64,000 bases of DNA from Saturnia japonica (GCA_033032175.1 CM065309.1:17732001-17796000), one strand, 5' to 3'. Counted from the first letter of the stretch, positions 29,160 to 41,827 are shown. Notes: generated from the sequence alone by a model not told the origin. Translations and numbers: made by a program.

Positions 29160-29720
29160 AATAGAAAATTATTATTTATTTTATATTAAAGCTTACCAAC
29201 GTAGATGCCTACCAATCAATCAACATCTTTATCATAGACCATAGACCAATAACCAGAGGATCTTTATGAGTTTATGTTAGGGATATTCGATATACATCGA
29301 TGCATCGAATTCACTCGATGTTTATAGAACGATGTATCAAATCGGTCAGACGCTTTGAAAAAATGTTGATGTACTCGATGTATTTTCATAAAACATTGAA
29401 TCAATGGTAACCAGTTTATAGACAAAAATGCTTATTGTGGGTGTTTTTGCGTGATTGAGTAACAAACATAGAAACTTTCCATTTATTATATTTGTAGGAT
29501 AACACTGTTAAAGGAGGATTATACCAAAACTTTAAAAAACTAGAAATATAGAAATGTGTCTCTGAAAAAAGATTTACAAGACAGTGTGTGAAAAAGTGTC
29601 AATAAGCTAAAACTGAAAATGAAAAAATTGTGATAATAAAAGACTCTTAAATTTGTGTAAACCTCCAGTTATAATATCTGCTTAACGTGAGTGCTTCCAA
29701 CTATAATAAACACTGGTTAA
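29160..29720. other. POLE4 upstream region, CGATG-rich patch
   Basis: Contains a palindrome-like cluster around ATACATCGATGCATCGAA (29292-29310) and several further CGATG words to 29385. It may be a transposon end. No gene seen. Confidence 0.35.
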
Positions 29721-29724
29721 ACTA

Positions 29725-29882
29725 TGAATTTTACCGGGATAAAAAGTACCCTATGTGTTATTCCAGGTTATAGACTATCTGTATGCCAAATTTCATTGAA
29801 ATCTGTTCAGCCGTTTTAGCGTGATTGAGTTACAAACATCCAAACATACACACTTTCACATTTATTATATTAGTAGGATTAT
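29725..29882 (+). repeat. Non-LTR-type dispersed repeat tail
   Basis: The segment with CCGGGATAAAAAGTACCCTA, CCAAATTTCATTGAAATCTG and a TTATTATATTAGTAGGAT terminus is of a form I recall as common in Lepidoptera (RTE-like 3' ends). Non-coding. Confidence 0.5.
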
Positions 29883-30223
29883 AGCAGTAAATTTGGATGG
29901 GAATTAAATATTATGGATTTTTATGTACAATTCGTAAAATCTGTAATTATGAAATAAATAAACTAATTTACAAAAAAATTAAATTATGGAACAGTAAGTA
30001 CCAATAATTTTAGGCTGTCCCCAAATAAATTTGAGTAATTTAAATAAACTTTTCGCGATTAATCCGTTTGGCCCTCTCGAGTTTTTATTTAAAATGCAAA
30101 TGTTGTTTTTCATCTTAATTAATTTATATTATAAATAATACCTTTTAACAATTTTTAAATTGAAATAAGACTTTGTTACGAATTACTTTCGTAATTTCCG
30201 TACATGTCGAGTTACAGCATTTT

Positions 30224-31190
30224 TTTAAATATTTTTTTTTTTTTTTTTTAACTGACTACACTGTTAGCTTTAGGGGCTCTATCCAAAAACAGAGCCGCTG
30301 AGGCTTTTACAGCTTCACCGGACTTGGGGGCGAGCGCTTAGGGCACTCAGCCGCGAAAGTTTTTGACGACCCGCAAGAGGGTGCCAGAGTGGCCGAACCT
30401 CGGCTCGGGCGGTCGTCGCGAATGCGAAAAGGTCGCGATCTATCTAATTTCCTAATCCTAAGAAAATTCGAGCTAACTAACATATACTCATATACACGTT
30501 CCCCTCCTCCTGGGACACGTGTGTAATGTTGTATGTGGGTAGCTAAGTGTTGCACGTATAGTGTCACTTGTATCGCGCGGGCGGCTGCCTGACCCAAGGG
30601 CTTCACACCGAGGAACGGACCTAGGCTTGGGTTGCCGCTAGAGAAGGTGGACGTGACGGGTGTGCGGGAACGAAGTTGACCGCTCGTCCTCTGCGGAGAG
30701 AACGGTGGTTACGCGGGCGTGGGCGGTGACACGCTCTGTTTGGAGAGGCGGTGGCATAGAACGCGTTTGCTGTTTCGATTTGGTCGAGCGGGTCAGTGAA
30801 GATATTACGCGGCCGGCGTTTACTCCGGCAGGCATTGGGGTCGGGAACATATGAAGCTGCCTCTTTGATTAACGGATTCGCGTGGTTCGACGCGGTGTCG
30901 AAATATGAGCGAGAAAGGTGTTTGGCATAAACATGTATCGAAGGAAGGTCCATATCTCTATGGAGATCTTCCATACGAACATACCGAAGGGCGCCGGTAA
31001 GGCGGTGAAGAAACCTATTCTGGATGACTTGTAAACGATCCCAATTATATCTTGGCATATGTGCGAACACAACGCAGCTATATGTCATAATCAGTCGGAA
31101 GAACATAATATTTACCAATTTTCCTTTTATATTTCTCAAAATGGCTACATTAAGCGGATATCTGAACGCCATCATAAAAAAATTAAAGTA
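30224..31190 (-). mobile_element. Jockey-type LINE, 3' portion with poly(A)
   Basis: The minus strand encodes the C-terminal region of a Jockey-clade ORF2 (31175-30621): RLIMTYSCVVFAHMPRYNWD, LQVIQNRFLHRLTGALRYVR, then DLPSIHVYAKHLSRSYFDTA and HANPLIKEAASYVPDP. It is followed by a GC-rich 3' UTR and an A tail of about 18 residues (T run 30232-30249 on the plus strand). The endonuclease and catalytic RT are absent, so it is 5' truncated. Confidence 0.85.
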
Positions 31191-31642
31191 ATGTCCATTT
31201 TGGTTACGAAGTGATTTGCGAGCACAGGTCTGTTCGGATTCAACTTGAGTTGCAATTTATATTCAGGTATGTTACTAAAAATTTAATACTTATACCTACT
31301 TTAAATTTCATTGTTCGATAATGTCTGGGTTAAAATTTAGAATCGTTTGGCACGCGGAGGGGTACGGGAGCGGGGGGGTTGGGTGGGGGCAGTGCCCCTA
31401 AACCCTATGACACTACTCCCGTTATAAGGTAACTCACCAGAGCTAAGTTATAGGATTTCAAAGTTTCAAGGTCAAATCTGAAATTTCCACATTTTGCAAT
31501 CTCTTGTAATATTAGAGGCAAGAAATGGAACAGGGAGGTTGATGGGGGCAGCCACCCACCCTCTGACACTATTCCCATGAAGAAATAACCTTCCTGGATA
31601 GAGGTATAGGGGTTTTATGTTTTAAAGTTAAATTCAAGATAT

Positions 31643-32116
31643 TGTTGGGATTTTACTCACAATAAACATGATAAGTGATAATATTAGGACTTGGCCTTCG
31701 GTTGCTACTCGCCACCTATTTGTCAACAAATTACTAAAATTTATATAAAACTTTAGTATCCTTAACATAACACACTTTCACGCCTGTATCCCCGAAGGGT
31801 TAGGCAGGAATGTACTACTGTGGTTTTAGTAAATTTAATTTTTCAATAAAACAACACATTTTGTATGTTTTCATTTATTATAAATGTAATTAATTGCCCT
31901 AATTAATTCCTCAAAGGGATCTTTGTGAAGTGTAGACTCCAATAAATATGAAAATTAGTTATTATCTGTGGCACAATATCTCTTGCCTATGTAAAATATT
32001 TATGTTTGTTTATTGCGGATAGAAAAATAATATAAAGAGTATTAAGTGATTATTTTCTCCACCGAGTTTTATTAAATTAATGTCACACACATTCTGCAAA
32101 CCCATAATTCATCACA
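31643..32116 (+). repeat. Probable Copia 5' LTR
   Basis: The end is set by a primer-binding site starting at 32117; the LTR would close with ATCACA. The start is placed at TGTTGGGATTTTAC, which resembles Copia LTR starts (TGTTG). It contains what looks like a fragment of SINE family 1 tail (CTGTATCCCCGAAGGGTTAG at 31784-31803), so the length may be inflated. No second LTR was found, hence the moderate confidence. Confidence 0.5.
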
Positions 32117-32131
32117 GGTTATGGGCCCAGA
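32117..32131 (+). other. Copia primer-binding site (half initiator tRNA-Met)
   Basis: GGTTATGGGCCCAGA is complementary to the anticodon-arm segment of initiator tRNA-Met. Priming from an internal half-tRNA is characteristic of Copia-type elements. It lies about 145 bases before the Gag start. Confidence 0.85.
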
Positions 32132-32275
32132 ATACGCCACTGTATAAATTACGGCGAGAGCAAACATCTGTTGAGAGATTTTTTTTCTGGCTGTGTTGGC
32201 CGAGTTGCGATTTTGAGACGCCATCAGAAGCCATTGTTTTGTTGAATTCGCCGGTCGTCGTAAGAGTGGATGAAA

Positions 32276-32990
32276 ATGGATCTGTCGCAACCGCAATCGA
32301 TTTCTGGAGTAAAGTTAAATGGAAGTGCGACATGGTGTACCTGGAAATTTCAGATGAAGGTTATTCTAAAGGCCAAAGGCCTATTTGAGATCGTGGATGG
32401 TTCCATACCTAAACCCGGCAAAGATAAACCGGCTGAGTACCAGGATTGGATTTCAAAAGATAGTAAGGTGCAAGGTTGGATTGTTTTTCATATTGAACAA
32501 AGTATAATGACACATCTACTTACTGCCACTACGTCTGCCGAGATGTGGACGAAATTAAATAATATATACGAAAAAAAATCTACAACATACTTGCACCTCG
32601 AGCAACAGAAGTTTTATTCGCTCAAATGCGATACTGATATTTCCCTATTTTTCTCAAAAATAGAAGAGGTAAGAGCTAATATTCGCCAGTTATGCGATGA
32701 TATATCTGACAAGATGGTTATCACCAAGGTACTTATATCCCTACCAGAAAAATATCGCCATTTTATTGCAGCTTGGGAATCGGTCCCTACAGAAAATCAA
32801 ACTGTAGGAGAACTAATGGCAAGATTGTTGATTGAGGAAGAATGCAATATGTCTATTTCAACTAAATCAGATAAATCAGATACAGAGTGTGTAGCACTAG
32901 CAACAACTACTAAGAAATTTAATGAGATAAAGTGTTTTGGTTGTGGCAAGATGGGCCATTATAAAAGGGATTGTTGTGCTAAGTTGCAAT
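32276..32990 (+). pseudogene. Copia-type Gag, truncated element
   Basis: The frame is open from the Met of MDLSQPQ. It has the conserved ATWCTWKFQMKVILKAKGL start, a W...KLNNIYE block, LISLPEKYRHFIAAWES, and a CCHC zinc knuckle CFGCGKMGHYKRDC at about 32932-32973. After the knuckle the frame runs into unrelated sequence and stops at 33043; protease, integrase and RT are missing. The intact 200-plus codon Gag suggests fairly recent truncation. It is a different family from the Gag at 43373. Confidence 0.85.
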
Positions 32991-33044
32991 GTTTCTTTCT
33001 TTTGTTTCATCACATTGCATCTCCACAGATATTCATATATTAAA

Positions 33045-34290
33045 TCAGTAAAATTTTCTCTATTAAAAAATTATCTTTTTGGAAATATTGTTTGATGACA
33101 CGCCACTCAATGCGTTGTGTGCGTGCCGTCCCCAGCCACAAAGGGATTTTCTGGGTCACTGTGGTTGACTTTGCAATGGATGAAACCATGATCCCCCTAA
33201 ACAACCATATGCCCGCCAGTAATCCATATGTATGGTGGTAAACTGACGATACAATACGTCAAAAAATTATTCAGGCTGCCTATTCCCATACATTTGTCGT
33301 GTTTACATATACGCTAACTACACGAAAGTACGTAAATCAGTTGTGAAAGAAAATCAGTGCAAACAAAACAAATTGTTTATCAAAGTCAAGTGACCTTAAA
33401 TTGAGTTGCCAACTCATGAAATTTAAGAAAATGTAGTAACAATTACTAAAAATTACCGAAATAACAAAATGACATTATACTAGTAAATTGCTTAATTATG
33501 AATTTTATTTTATGTATTTATAAACATTTATTACTATCAAAATATAATGAACCTCTTTAATGTGTGCTATTGGTAATTTATTAAACTAAAAAAGGTACAA
33601 CTTTGTCACAATTTTCGAACTATTTTAGTATTTGTTCATCTGGTATCTCTAAATAAACGTCATTTTCGTGTTTTGTAAGGTTTGAGGTTAAGATAGTTTT
33701 TATTAATTTTCTCAAAAACGGCTAATTACCTTGTAATGGGACTAGTTACGTTATAATCGGGGAATAATTCTCTATATACTTCAATCACTTTCAAGCCAAA
33801 ATTCGTGCCAAACGATTCTAAATCCAAGCCGTGCTGTTTCTTATTCTCTCATATAACACACCTATCTTCTCACTCACTCAGACGCAAATCTGTAGGATGC
33901 GTCATGCGTGTAACCGCATGTCTGGCATATTCAAATTATTCAACCGGCACCGGGCACGTCCAACTGGCAGTCAGTGGCAGTCAACCCAATTAATCTATGA
34001 GTCAACCTTCCACCACGAAGTCGAGTGGTGGCATTGGGTCCGTCTCTAAACTTTTCGGTGAGTGAACTCTTTTCAATACGCGAACCCGGTCCACGGTCGT
34101 AGAGAACTCGTACATTACGCCCATAGGGTGCTCGAGAGTGTGTTGTTTTAAAGAGTAATATCAATAAAATCGTGAAAAAAGAAAATAAAAATTACCAACT
34201 TTAAATTTTAAGTCGATATTTTGATGAGTTGCACCAATTTTATGAAAATGCTCATATACCTACTTACCTACGTACTTTTATTTAACGACT
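33045..34290. other. No gene; GC-richer patch 33890-34150
   Basis: The patch contains overlapping spurious frames on both strands and could be a worn LTR or promoter of another element. I cannot name it. The remainder is AT-rich. Confidence 0.35.
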
Positions 34291-35044
34291 AACTATGATG
34301 CCCGCGGCTTCGCTCGCGTGAATGACAAGAAGTGTACTGCTTATAAAAATCGTAGGTGTGCAACCAAGATTGGATACAATATACACCAAAGAAAATAAAA
34401 ATCGTCTTTTTAATTTAGAAAAAGGTATTAATCCTCATGATTGATCCCCTTTTAATCAATGTAAATAACTGGATGTTTTTCCCATATTTAACAGGGTTCT
34501 ATTTCTGGGTCAAGCAGGGGTGATTCTTCAAAAACCTTTCAGTGCAATTGAACTTATTTAAATAAAATAATCCTTTTTGAAATTCTTTTCTACTACCTAT
34601 ATTTAAAGTATTTTTCTGCTGCATGGCATAGTCCTAGCCCAGTCTGTGTAGGTATTTTCTAGGGATGTGAATTTTTAAAATAAAATCAATTATTTTTAAA
34701 ATAATAAAAACGATTAATTAATAATCGATTTTTGTTCAAAAAATAATAGTTTTGTTTAATAACCGATTTTTTCATTTTTTCTTGAGAAATTTAATTAAAA
34801 CCTGAAATATTTAAAATCATAACTTTCTTAATTAATTTAAATTTACATATTTGAATAAAAAGACAAGAAATATTGTTAATAACGGAGAATGCCTATTCTT
34901 GTACCAAATTTTTTTGTATAGTAAGGTCAAATAAAAAATAAAGAATGTTTTTTTTATATTATTTTACGACCTTTTATCCCCGGAATTTAGTTTTCAACGT
35001 ATGAATATTCTTTAAACTTTTATAAGTAATATTATCTATACTAT

Positions 35045-35440
35045 ATATTATATGTATACTAATATAACAAAGCGGAAGTGTTTGTATGTTGGTTTAAATA
35101 CGCTAATCTCTGAAAATACCAGTCTGATTTGAAAAATTATTAAATTAATTAATTGAAAAATTATATACACTGCGTAAATAGTTCCAAAGACGCGGGTGGT
35201 GCGTTCCATTACTTGTATTACAATCCTTTTGAACACAACAATACAATATTAAATTAAAAAGCAACCCATTATTTAATTATAAATAATGATATTTATTGGT
35301 GATTTAAAAGGTGAATTGAAGTTTTTGGTGGGGTCTTAAAATGATATTTTTAACTAACTGACTCACGCATCTTCGTCTGCGTCACATGAGAGAGAGAGAC
35401 AGAGGGTTAGAAAGATTGGGTCCTAGGCACCTTTAATACA
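35045..35440 (+). repeat. Dispersed repeat inside the hAT-like element
   Basis: It begins TACTAATATAACAAAGCGGA, with GCTAATCTCTGAAAATACCAG, and ends near GAGAGAGAGACAGAGGGTTA. The two ends resemble family A (9937-10407) while the middle does not, so it looks like a diverged or internally replaced relative. Confidence 0.45.
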
Positions 35441-36194
35441 ATTCTAAAGGAGCTGAAACTTTCTTTACTTTGCTGCGGATTTATTTTAAAACTGTGATAT
35501 CTCGTAAGATATTTATTGAAATCAATTGATGTCAAGGACAATTTAGTTCAAAATGAAATACTTGTGATGATAATTGTTATTTCAATAAGGTTAATTAATA
35601 CCATGTTGATAGAAAACCTTCGCAAATAATGCATTATTTTAGAACAAAATGTATTACCATAAAAAAGAATGTGGTGCCGTGGGACACCAGGTAGGAACGA
35701 AGTTCCTTCGGCAAATGTAGAATCAACACAATTTGTAAAAAATAAATCGTGCTCAATTTTATGTAGGTTTTCTTGATTTTTCTCTTAAATTTTGCTGATT
35801 AGTTTTTATTTAAGTACAGGAAAGTATTTAGGAAATTCAGTATTTTAGGAAATAATAAATTATTATACGTAAAATAAAAATAATCGTAATTCAAATTATC
35901 AATTAAAATAACAAAATATGACTCTTTATTTTTGTTTGACAACATAAAATTACATAGAAATAGAAATAATTACTACACATTATACACTACACTACTCGCT
36001 TGTGTATACGACTGTCGCGCCTGCGCACGTCTCATTTAACGGTTTTATTCCACGGACTTTTTCTTACGGTTTTACTATCACATTTTTTTCAGTTCGGTCG
36101 CGCAGCAAAATCCCTATCTACTCCAAGCCTGCCGTAAGGAACTTCGTTCCAAAAAGATTATATTGAGTCAACTTTAAAAGATAGCCAAATGCTA

Positions 36195-36472
36195 TCACGG
36201 ACTTTTTTTAAACTTCTTATGAGAAACAATTCCGTCACACATGTTTATTGAGTAACTTTAAGAATTTACGCAGCACACGCAATGGAAGCTCTCAAAAGCA
36301 ATAATCCTTCCTCGTTTTTGCAATATTTTTCATTGATTCTTCGTTTCTATTGGTCGTAGCGTGATGTTATATATCCAACAAAAAATATTTTTTCAATTCG
36401 AAGAAGTAATTCCTGAGATTAGAGCGTTCAACCAAACAAACAAACTCTTCAAATTAATAGTAGTAGTATAGA
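36195..36472 (-). repeat. Dispersed repeat family A, minus-strand copy
   Basis: Reverse complement of parts of 9937-10250, including AACAATTCCGTCACACAT, GCAGCACACGCAATGGAAGC and TTTTTGCAATATTTTTCATT. The 3' third of the family is missing. Confidence 0.6.
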
Positions 36473-36579
36473 TCTATTAACTTAGGTTTTAGACCCTATA
36501 TTATATAATACTGGTAGCGTTTTATGTGATATAGCTTGTGCATGTGAAATGGATTATAAATATAAACTGGAAGTATACA

Positions 36580-36720
36580 TTTTGATGTGCCACAAAAACT
36601 CCCTAGAAAGTTCTAACAAGGGAACCACCATCTTGTTTACCACTATATTCACTTGATAATGGCAGTAATGGTTTTCAATAAAGAGGACTAGTTGGCAAGT
36701 TAATAAGAAGAAGGGTGATT
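36580..36720 (+). repeat. Dispersed repeat family B, copy 3
   Basis: Shares GCCACAAAAACTCC, ACCATCTTGTTTA and a GGCAGTAATGG block with the copies at 7040 and 14245, close to the right end of the hAT-like element. Confidence 0.5.
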
Positions 36721-36829
36721 CTGATTGAATACCTTCTCAGTCACAAAAAAAATTACATTAGATCCATTAAAAAAAAAATTATGTCATTTTTTAAAATCGT
36801 AATTTTTTTACATCTCTAGTATTTTCATT

Positions 36830-39550
36830 GCTTATATTAAGAAATACTATTAAATATTGATATTATTATATTTAAGGACTGGAATTTCAACACAACAGCC
36901 CACACTAACTTCCTTCATTTGAATCGGTTGGAGTGGAAAAACTTTTTCAGTTGAGTATAGTTTCGTGTTCAATACAATTAAGTTCATATGGTGGTTCATT
37001 CAGCTCGAAGAGGCCTTTAAAATAGTTAATATATAGGTATAATATATAAATAATATAAAATCGGAATATTTTTTTTTAATTTTTATTAGTATTATTAAAA
37101 TTATTATAACCTATTATTTGAGGAATGGCAAATTTCCCGTGTGCAAAATGTCATAAAAATCGGTCAAGCCAATTTTGAGTTAAATCTGAACATACACAGG
37201 CACAGATAGACGGGGCATGCATTTTTTTAGGACATGTTCGTAATTAGTATCTTTTATAAAGGATGTCTATCAGAGTACTTGCAAAAAGTTTCATGCCCAA
37301 AAAGAACTATACAGATTTGCAAAACTGTCTAAAAACAGTTCAAGGATAAAAATGAAAATTAAAAAAAAACATTGAAAACTCTAGTATGTACCTACTTTCA
37401 TTCCATTAATTAAATCTTAAAAGTGTTTATTAATTCGGTTTGTTCTAATATTCACATTTCATGTAACTACATTATAATATCTTTTTATTTTATTATAAAT
37501 TTATACTATACATGAATTTTTTCCAAATTTCTCGATATATGAGGATGTATCCTCATAAAATCACATATTCATAAATATTGCAAAAAAAATTGCGTGACTA
37601 TGTCCAGATTTCAATCAAAATGGCTTGACAGATTCTTATTACTTGGGAAGCTTAAGTCATATTAGTCAATTGATAGGCTATATGAATTTTCAATAATACT
37701 TTTAGAAATCATTAAATGTGAATAAAAATAATAATTAAGATGTGAAGAAATGATTGCATAATAAACGCGTGAGGAGCTGCAGGTATCGCTAGTATTAATT
37801 AAATCTATGCTTTTGAGCGATTCCCATTTGGATGAGAGTATGCAATAATGTAAGACACGTAATATAATTAAATAAAAAAAAAAAGTTAAATTATTACCCA
37901 TTTTCCATGGTTATTGTTAAAAATCAATCTATACTACAATAAATATTATTAATCATAAAATAACAAACAGGCATGAATAATGTAGATACAGAACACGAAC
38001 GCAGTATATAATGTAATAGGTGAATATTATGAGGAAATCTAAAAACTGACCAAGATTAAGAACTATTTTGTAGGGATACGCACAAACTCCTTTCGATAGA
38101 CTGTTATCGACATAATATTATGTCAATCTCTTTGAAATTAACATTAAAATTCGCAAATATTCACGTATTTGATAACATTTTATTTTTATTTCAACTATTT
38201 TCGGAGTGTTAATGTGATTAAATACGATATTTTTTAGATTCATTTATGTATACAACTTTTATGAACTTTCTAAAACAATTTAGTTTGTTAGCTAAACATC
38301 TCAATTGTAATTACCTGTGAAATGAACAGTTATCTCGATTTTTTAATGAAAGAATTAGGGTTCCCCACAAATAAAAATCAATTCAGGAAAACAACTATTT
38401 TGGGGCACTTTAATGGCTTACACTGAGCAAACCATAAGAGATAATATATCAAATAATTGTAGTAAGTACATAATTGTAGATTTTAAAAAGTATACAAAAA
38501 AGTCAGTGAGAACATATTATGTCTATCTTGTAAGAAATACCCACAAAAGCATCTTTGTCTTCAAAATAACCGGGAGCTTAGCAAGTTTCGCGCTTGTGCT
38601 GGATCGACGGCATTCTATAATTCACTATGTATACTACTATTATAAAGAGGTAAATTTTGTATGAGGTGATCTTTGAAGCTATGTATTTGATTCTAAAAAT
38701 TCTTTCACTGATTGGAAGCTGCATTATCTTTAAGTGATATAGGCCATGTACTTTTGTTTTATTCAATTATATATTGTGATTTTCGTGAAGGAACTCACGG
38801 GTGGTTGCTGGTATATTATATATTGGATATTTTGATATTTACTAAATTATAACATGTATATTACATAAATTACAAGGAATACAATTATTTTTATCTTTTT
38901 TTAGAGTTCTTTCTCATGGACCAGTGGAGCTGGAAGAGGTGGCAGTTAGTGGCTTATTTCACCACTGGAACCAGTTGGGCATTAAGCCTTCCCCTAGATG
39001 AAATAACAAGAGAGATACGGTTTAGCCTGAACTACAGTTGTGAAATGGCGTGAGAGAACTCTCAGAGTATGTTTGAATGATGAAGACAAGATATAATTAT
39101 TGGTATGAAGCATATCACAATAAGAAGCCATTAGTTGACACAGAAAGTCAGGATTTATTAAAATAATGGTAATGAGTGAGGGGAATCTTCTACTACTGGA
39201 GACTCCATAGCAAATGAGTTGTTTAGTGGTGATAATTCTGCAGTATTACGGTTGCAAACCACACAGGCCCTCTCGAGCAAATTTCATGTGCATATGAATG
39301 AATCTTTTAGGGTAATACTGGTATGATGAATTTCTGAATCATATTGTGAGGGATATGTTTATTCTATACTTTCAAATTAAAGACAACTTCAGACTGATAT
39401 TGTAATGACAATATCATTTCAAAACCAATAGTTTCAGTATGTCCCTTAATGAAAGTGTTACTTGGCATTAACTCGCTATTTCACAAACAAAATAATGTAA
39501 GTACATAGTTAGATTTGTGTTTTTACCACTTGCACCGCTGCACAAGTTCT
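36830..39550. other. AT-rich interval, no gene identified
   Basis: Only weak frames occur, for example 38413-38664 (+), with no recognisable motif. A repeat-like CGGTCAAGCCAATTTTGAGT at about 37159 is shared with 19911. At 38905-39050 a non-AT-rich patch stays open in one frame for about 45 codons after a TTTTTTTAG; it matches nothing I know. Confidence 0.4.
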
Positions 39551-39559
39551 GTTTGTGAA

Positions 39560-40965
39560 GTGCCATCTCCAATGTATTATGAAGTCTCTGCAGTGGCGGA
39601 GGGAATATCGGCGTTGCGATCGCTACGTAACCTTATTATCCCCACCAGGGTGTCGTTCCCGCGGGGTAGCGTTCCCCCGGTAGGCAGGTATTTGGCCTCC
39701 TCAATCGAGAGCTGGCAGAAGGGGCGGCCAAAGTTGAGAGCTACCGGTGGCCTACTACCTCCACAGAAGGATCGACGTGTTCGCTGCACGCTTCTTTGAG
39801 GTCCTCACGGAAGTATGCGACACGTCCATATCGCTGTGTACTGGTGGTCGGCGGAGATCTCCGTACAACTTGCTCCGCGGTGGGGTGGCTGTACAGGTAC
39901 AGCTGCGCTAACAAGGCAACGACGAAGAGGCCCGGCTATATGCCGCCTGTACAGAGAACAAGTCCTTGCAGGCGGCCATTAACCTGGCCAAGGATGAAGG
40001 ATGGGAAGATTTTCTCCATACGCTGGATGCAGCGAACGGGTTATGTGGACTGTACCCAATAGAAACCCCCTAGATCGCCTCCACGCTTGCGCGTTACGTC
40101 CGTGCCCAGAGACTCCCCACTGGGGCGCTCATTACCGACCGCAGCCCCAGCCTCTGTTCAATTTTTTCGTCAGGATTTATTCCTCCGGGTTCAGACACCA
40201 CTGTCCACCATGAACCCGACGACTTTCTTTCGCAATCGCTCCCTAGGGCCAGCATCCTAGTGGGTAATTTTAGGGTTCGGGTTGGGTTCTAGTTAAAATA
40301 TCTGGCCTCATTCTGGATGAGAGGTGGCAATTCGAGTCCCACTTTTGGGTCTCCAACTTCGGGTGGTGGGATCAGCAGCGGCTCTCTGCCGGCTCCTCTC
40401 GAGCTCGTCCTTAGCGAACTTCTACCCGAACGTCTTTAGCGCCCATAATAAACGCCGATACGGATCGATTTCCGCGGGGGAGAATTTCGTGCTTACTGGC
40501 TCCCCACCGTGAGAGCTAGAGGCGAAAGTTCTCGCAGCACGTTTACGGCGGCGACGAAGGAGATAGGGGAGAGTAGTAAATTTGAAGCGGTAAGCTCAAG
40601 CTGACGTTCTTTGGTGACGGGCGTTGGATCTGGCGGACGCGCGCTATGAACGATATACCATAGACGACATCAACCCGATCCTCAGACGGTGGTGCAGAAG
40701 GGAGCAGGGTTTCCTGACGATTCATATAGTGCAAGTACTATCACCCTACGGATGCTTAGGCTGGTACCTGCAATGGATTACCCGCAGGGAGCTCACCACT
40801 GTTCTCCTTCTGCGAAGATGTCATGTCTTACAAAGAGAGCTCGGTGAGGGCTCGCAAGCTGTGTTCAGCGTAACGAGGTGTGCTGAGGGGTCCTCTCCCG
40901 CGCAGACGAACGGGCGGTAAGAGCGGGCGTTTCGCTCGCTTCCTACCTCCGCTCTAACCAAACCA
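39560..40965 (+). mobile_element. GC-rich decayed LINE, probably R1 clade
   Basis: Base composition differs sharply from the flanks. Fragments in different frames resemble R1-type ORF2: LYAACTENKSLQAAINLAKD (before the RT domain), RLPTGALITD, VHHEPDDF, and near the end a block around VQVLSPYGCLGWYLQWITRR, like the C-terminal GHGCFGxYL region of that clade. The catalytic RT motif is not visible and frames are broken throughout. Clade assignment is tentative; that it is an old LINE is likely. Confidence 0.55.
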
Positions 40966-41659
40966 GGTGAGATGGTTCAGGGAGGGCCTCTTCCCATTGC
41001 ACGGTACGGCCGTCTGGGGGACAGCTGGGGTTGTATCAAATTTGATAAATGAAAACTGGGAAGTGACGGACACCCGAGAGTTAGTTTAAATAAAATAGCA
41101 GGATTATGGTTTACACTTTCTTTTATTCCTTTTTAAGAAAATTCAACAACTACTCTGTTGTCAACATTTTGAATTTTTAATAAAGAATAACATTTTAGTA
41201 AAACAAACTTAGTGTTTGGCTATCTCAGATAAGTACTAGTTAGTAAAGTAAGTAAATTGTTCCAAAAAATATGTTCAAAAGATGCAAAGCCTTTTTATTT
41301 TTATTGAATTTACTCAGTACCTAGTATATGTTTGTATTTTCTAAGAATTACAATATGATTTCTAGTTATAAGAAGTATAGTAGTATTGGATGTTGAAAGT
41401 CTTATTTGGGAAATGAAATGCTAAAGCCAATTAATAAATAAGTTTTCATTGATCCATTCATCATAAATAATAAAAACATGAAATACAAATTTAAAGATTA
41501 TTACATCAACTCTATTGTATAAATATAGTAAATTATTATCTTTTAACAGAACGTTAGGTTTAATACTATACATATGTATATTAAGAACAGCAACGCGTTG
41601 AACAAAACCTCAAGCCATGGCATGCTAAGACAAACCCCAGAGGTTTTATAGGTTGCCTC

Positions 41660-41827
41660 TGAAGGAAAATTGCGTAGATGTGGTAAATAAAATATATTCT
41701 TTCATAAACTTGGTTTTATTACAGTACAACTTTACAGTTACAGAACAAGTGAAGTGACAACAGGAAGGAAGCGCTGTACGTTCATAAAAAAGGAACTAAA
41801 AATGGTTGCGTTCCATATTCAACAACA
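41660..41827 (-). repeat. Copia 3' LTR, 168 bp
   Basis: On the minus strand it starts TGTTGTTGAATATGG and ends TTTCCTTCA, and contains AATAAAA near its middle. A polypurine tract AAGGGAGAG immediately precedes it. The Pol stop codon TGA falls inside the first nine bases of the LTR. Confidence 0.88.

Larger units (their letters stand above)
34660..36818. mobile_element. Non-autonomous hAT-like element with 8-bp target duplication
   Basis: Both ends carry a short inverted repeat, TAGGGATGTGAA at 34660 and the reverse complement of TAGAGATGTAA ending at 36818. Each is directly flanked by GTATTTTC (34652-34659 and 36819-36826), a perfect 8-bp target duplication as made by hAT transposases. Subterminal regions are A/T homopolymer rich. 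There is no transposase. The interior holds other repeats (35045-35440, 36195-36472, 36580-36720). Confidence 0.75.

Noticed and set aside
30638..31072. Additional frames on both strands within the Jockey-type LINE
   Set aside because: They are out-of-frame shadows of the ORF2 C-terminal region, whose own frame has recognisable LINE motifs.
33805..34164. Overlapping frames on both strands, considered as an LTR or a gene
   Set aside because: No repeat partner, primer site or coding motif could be found.
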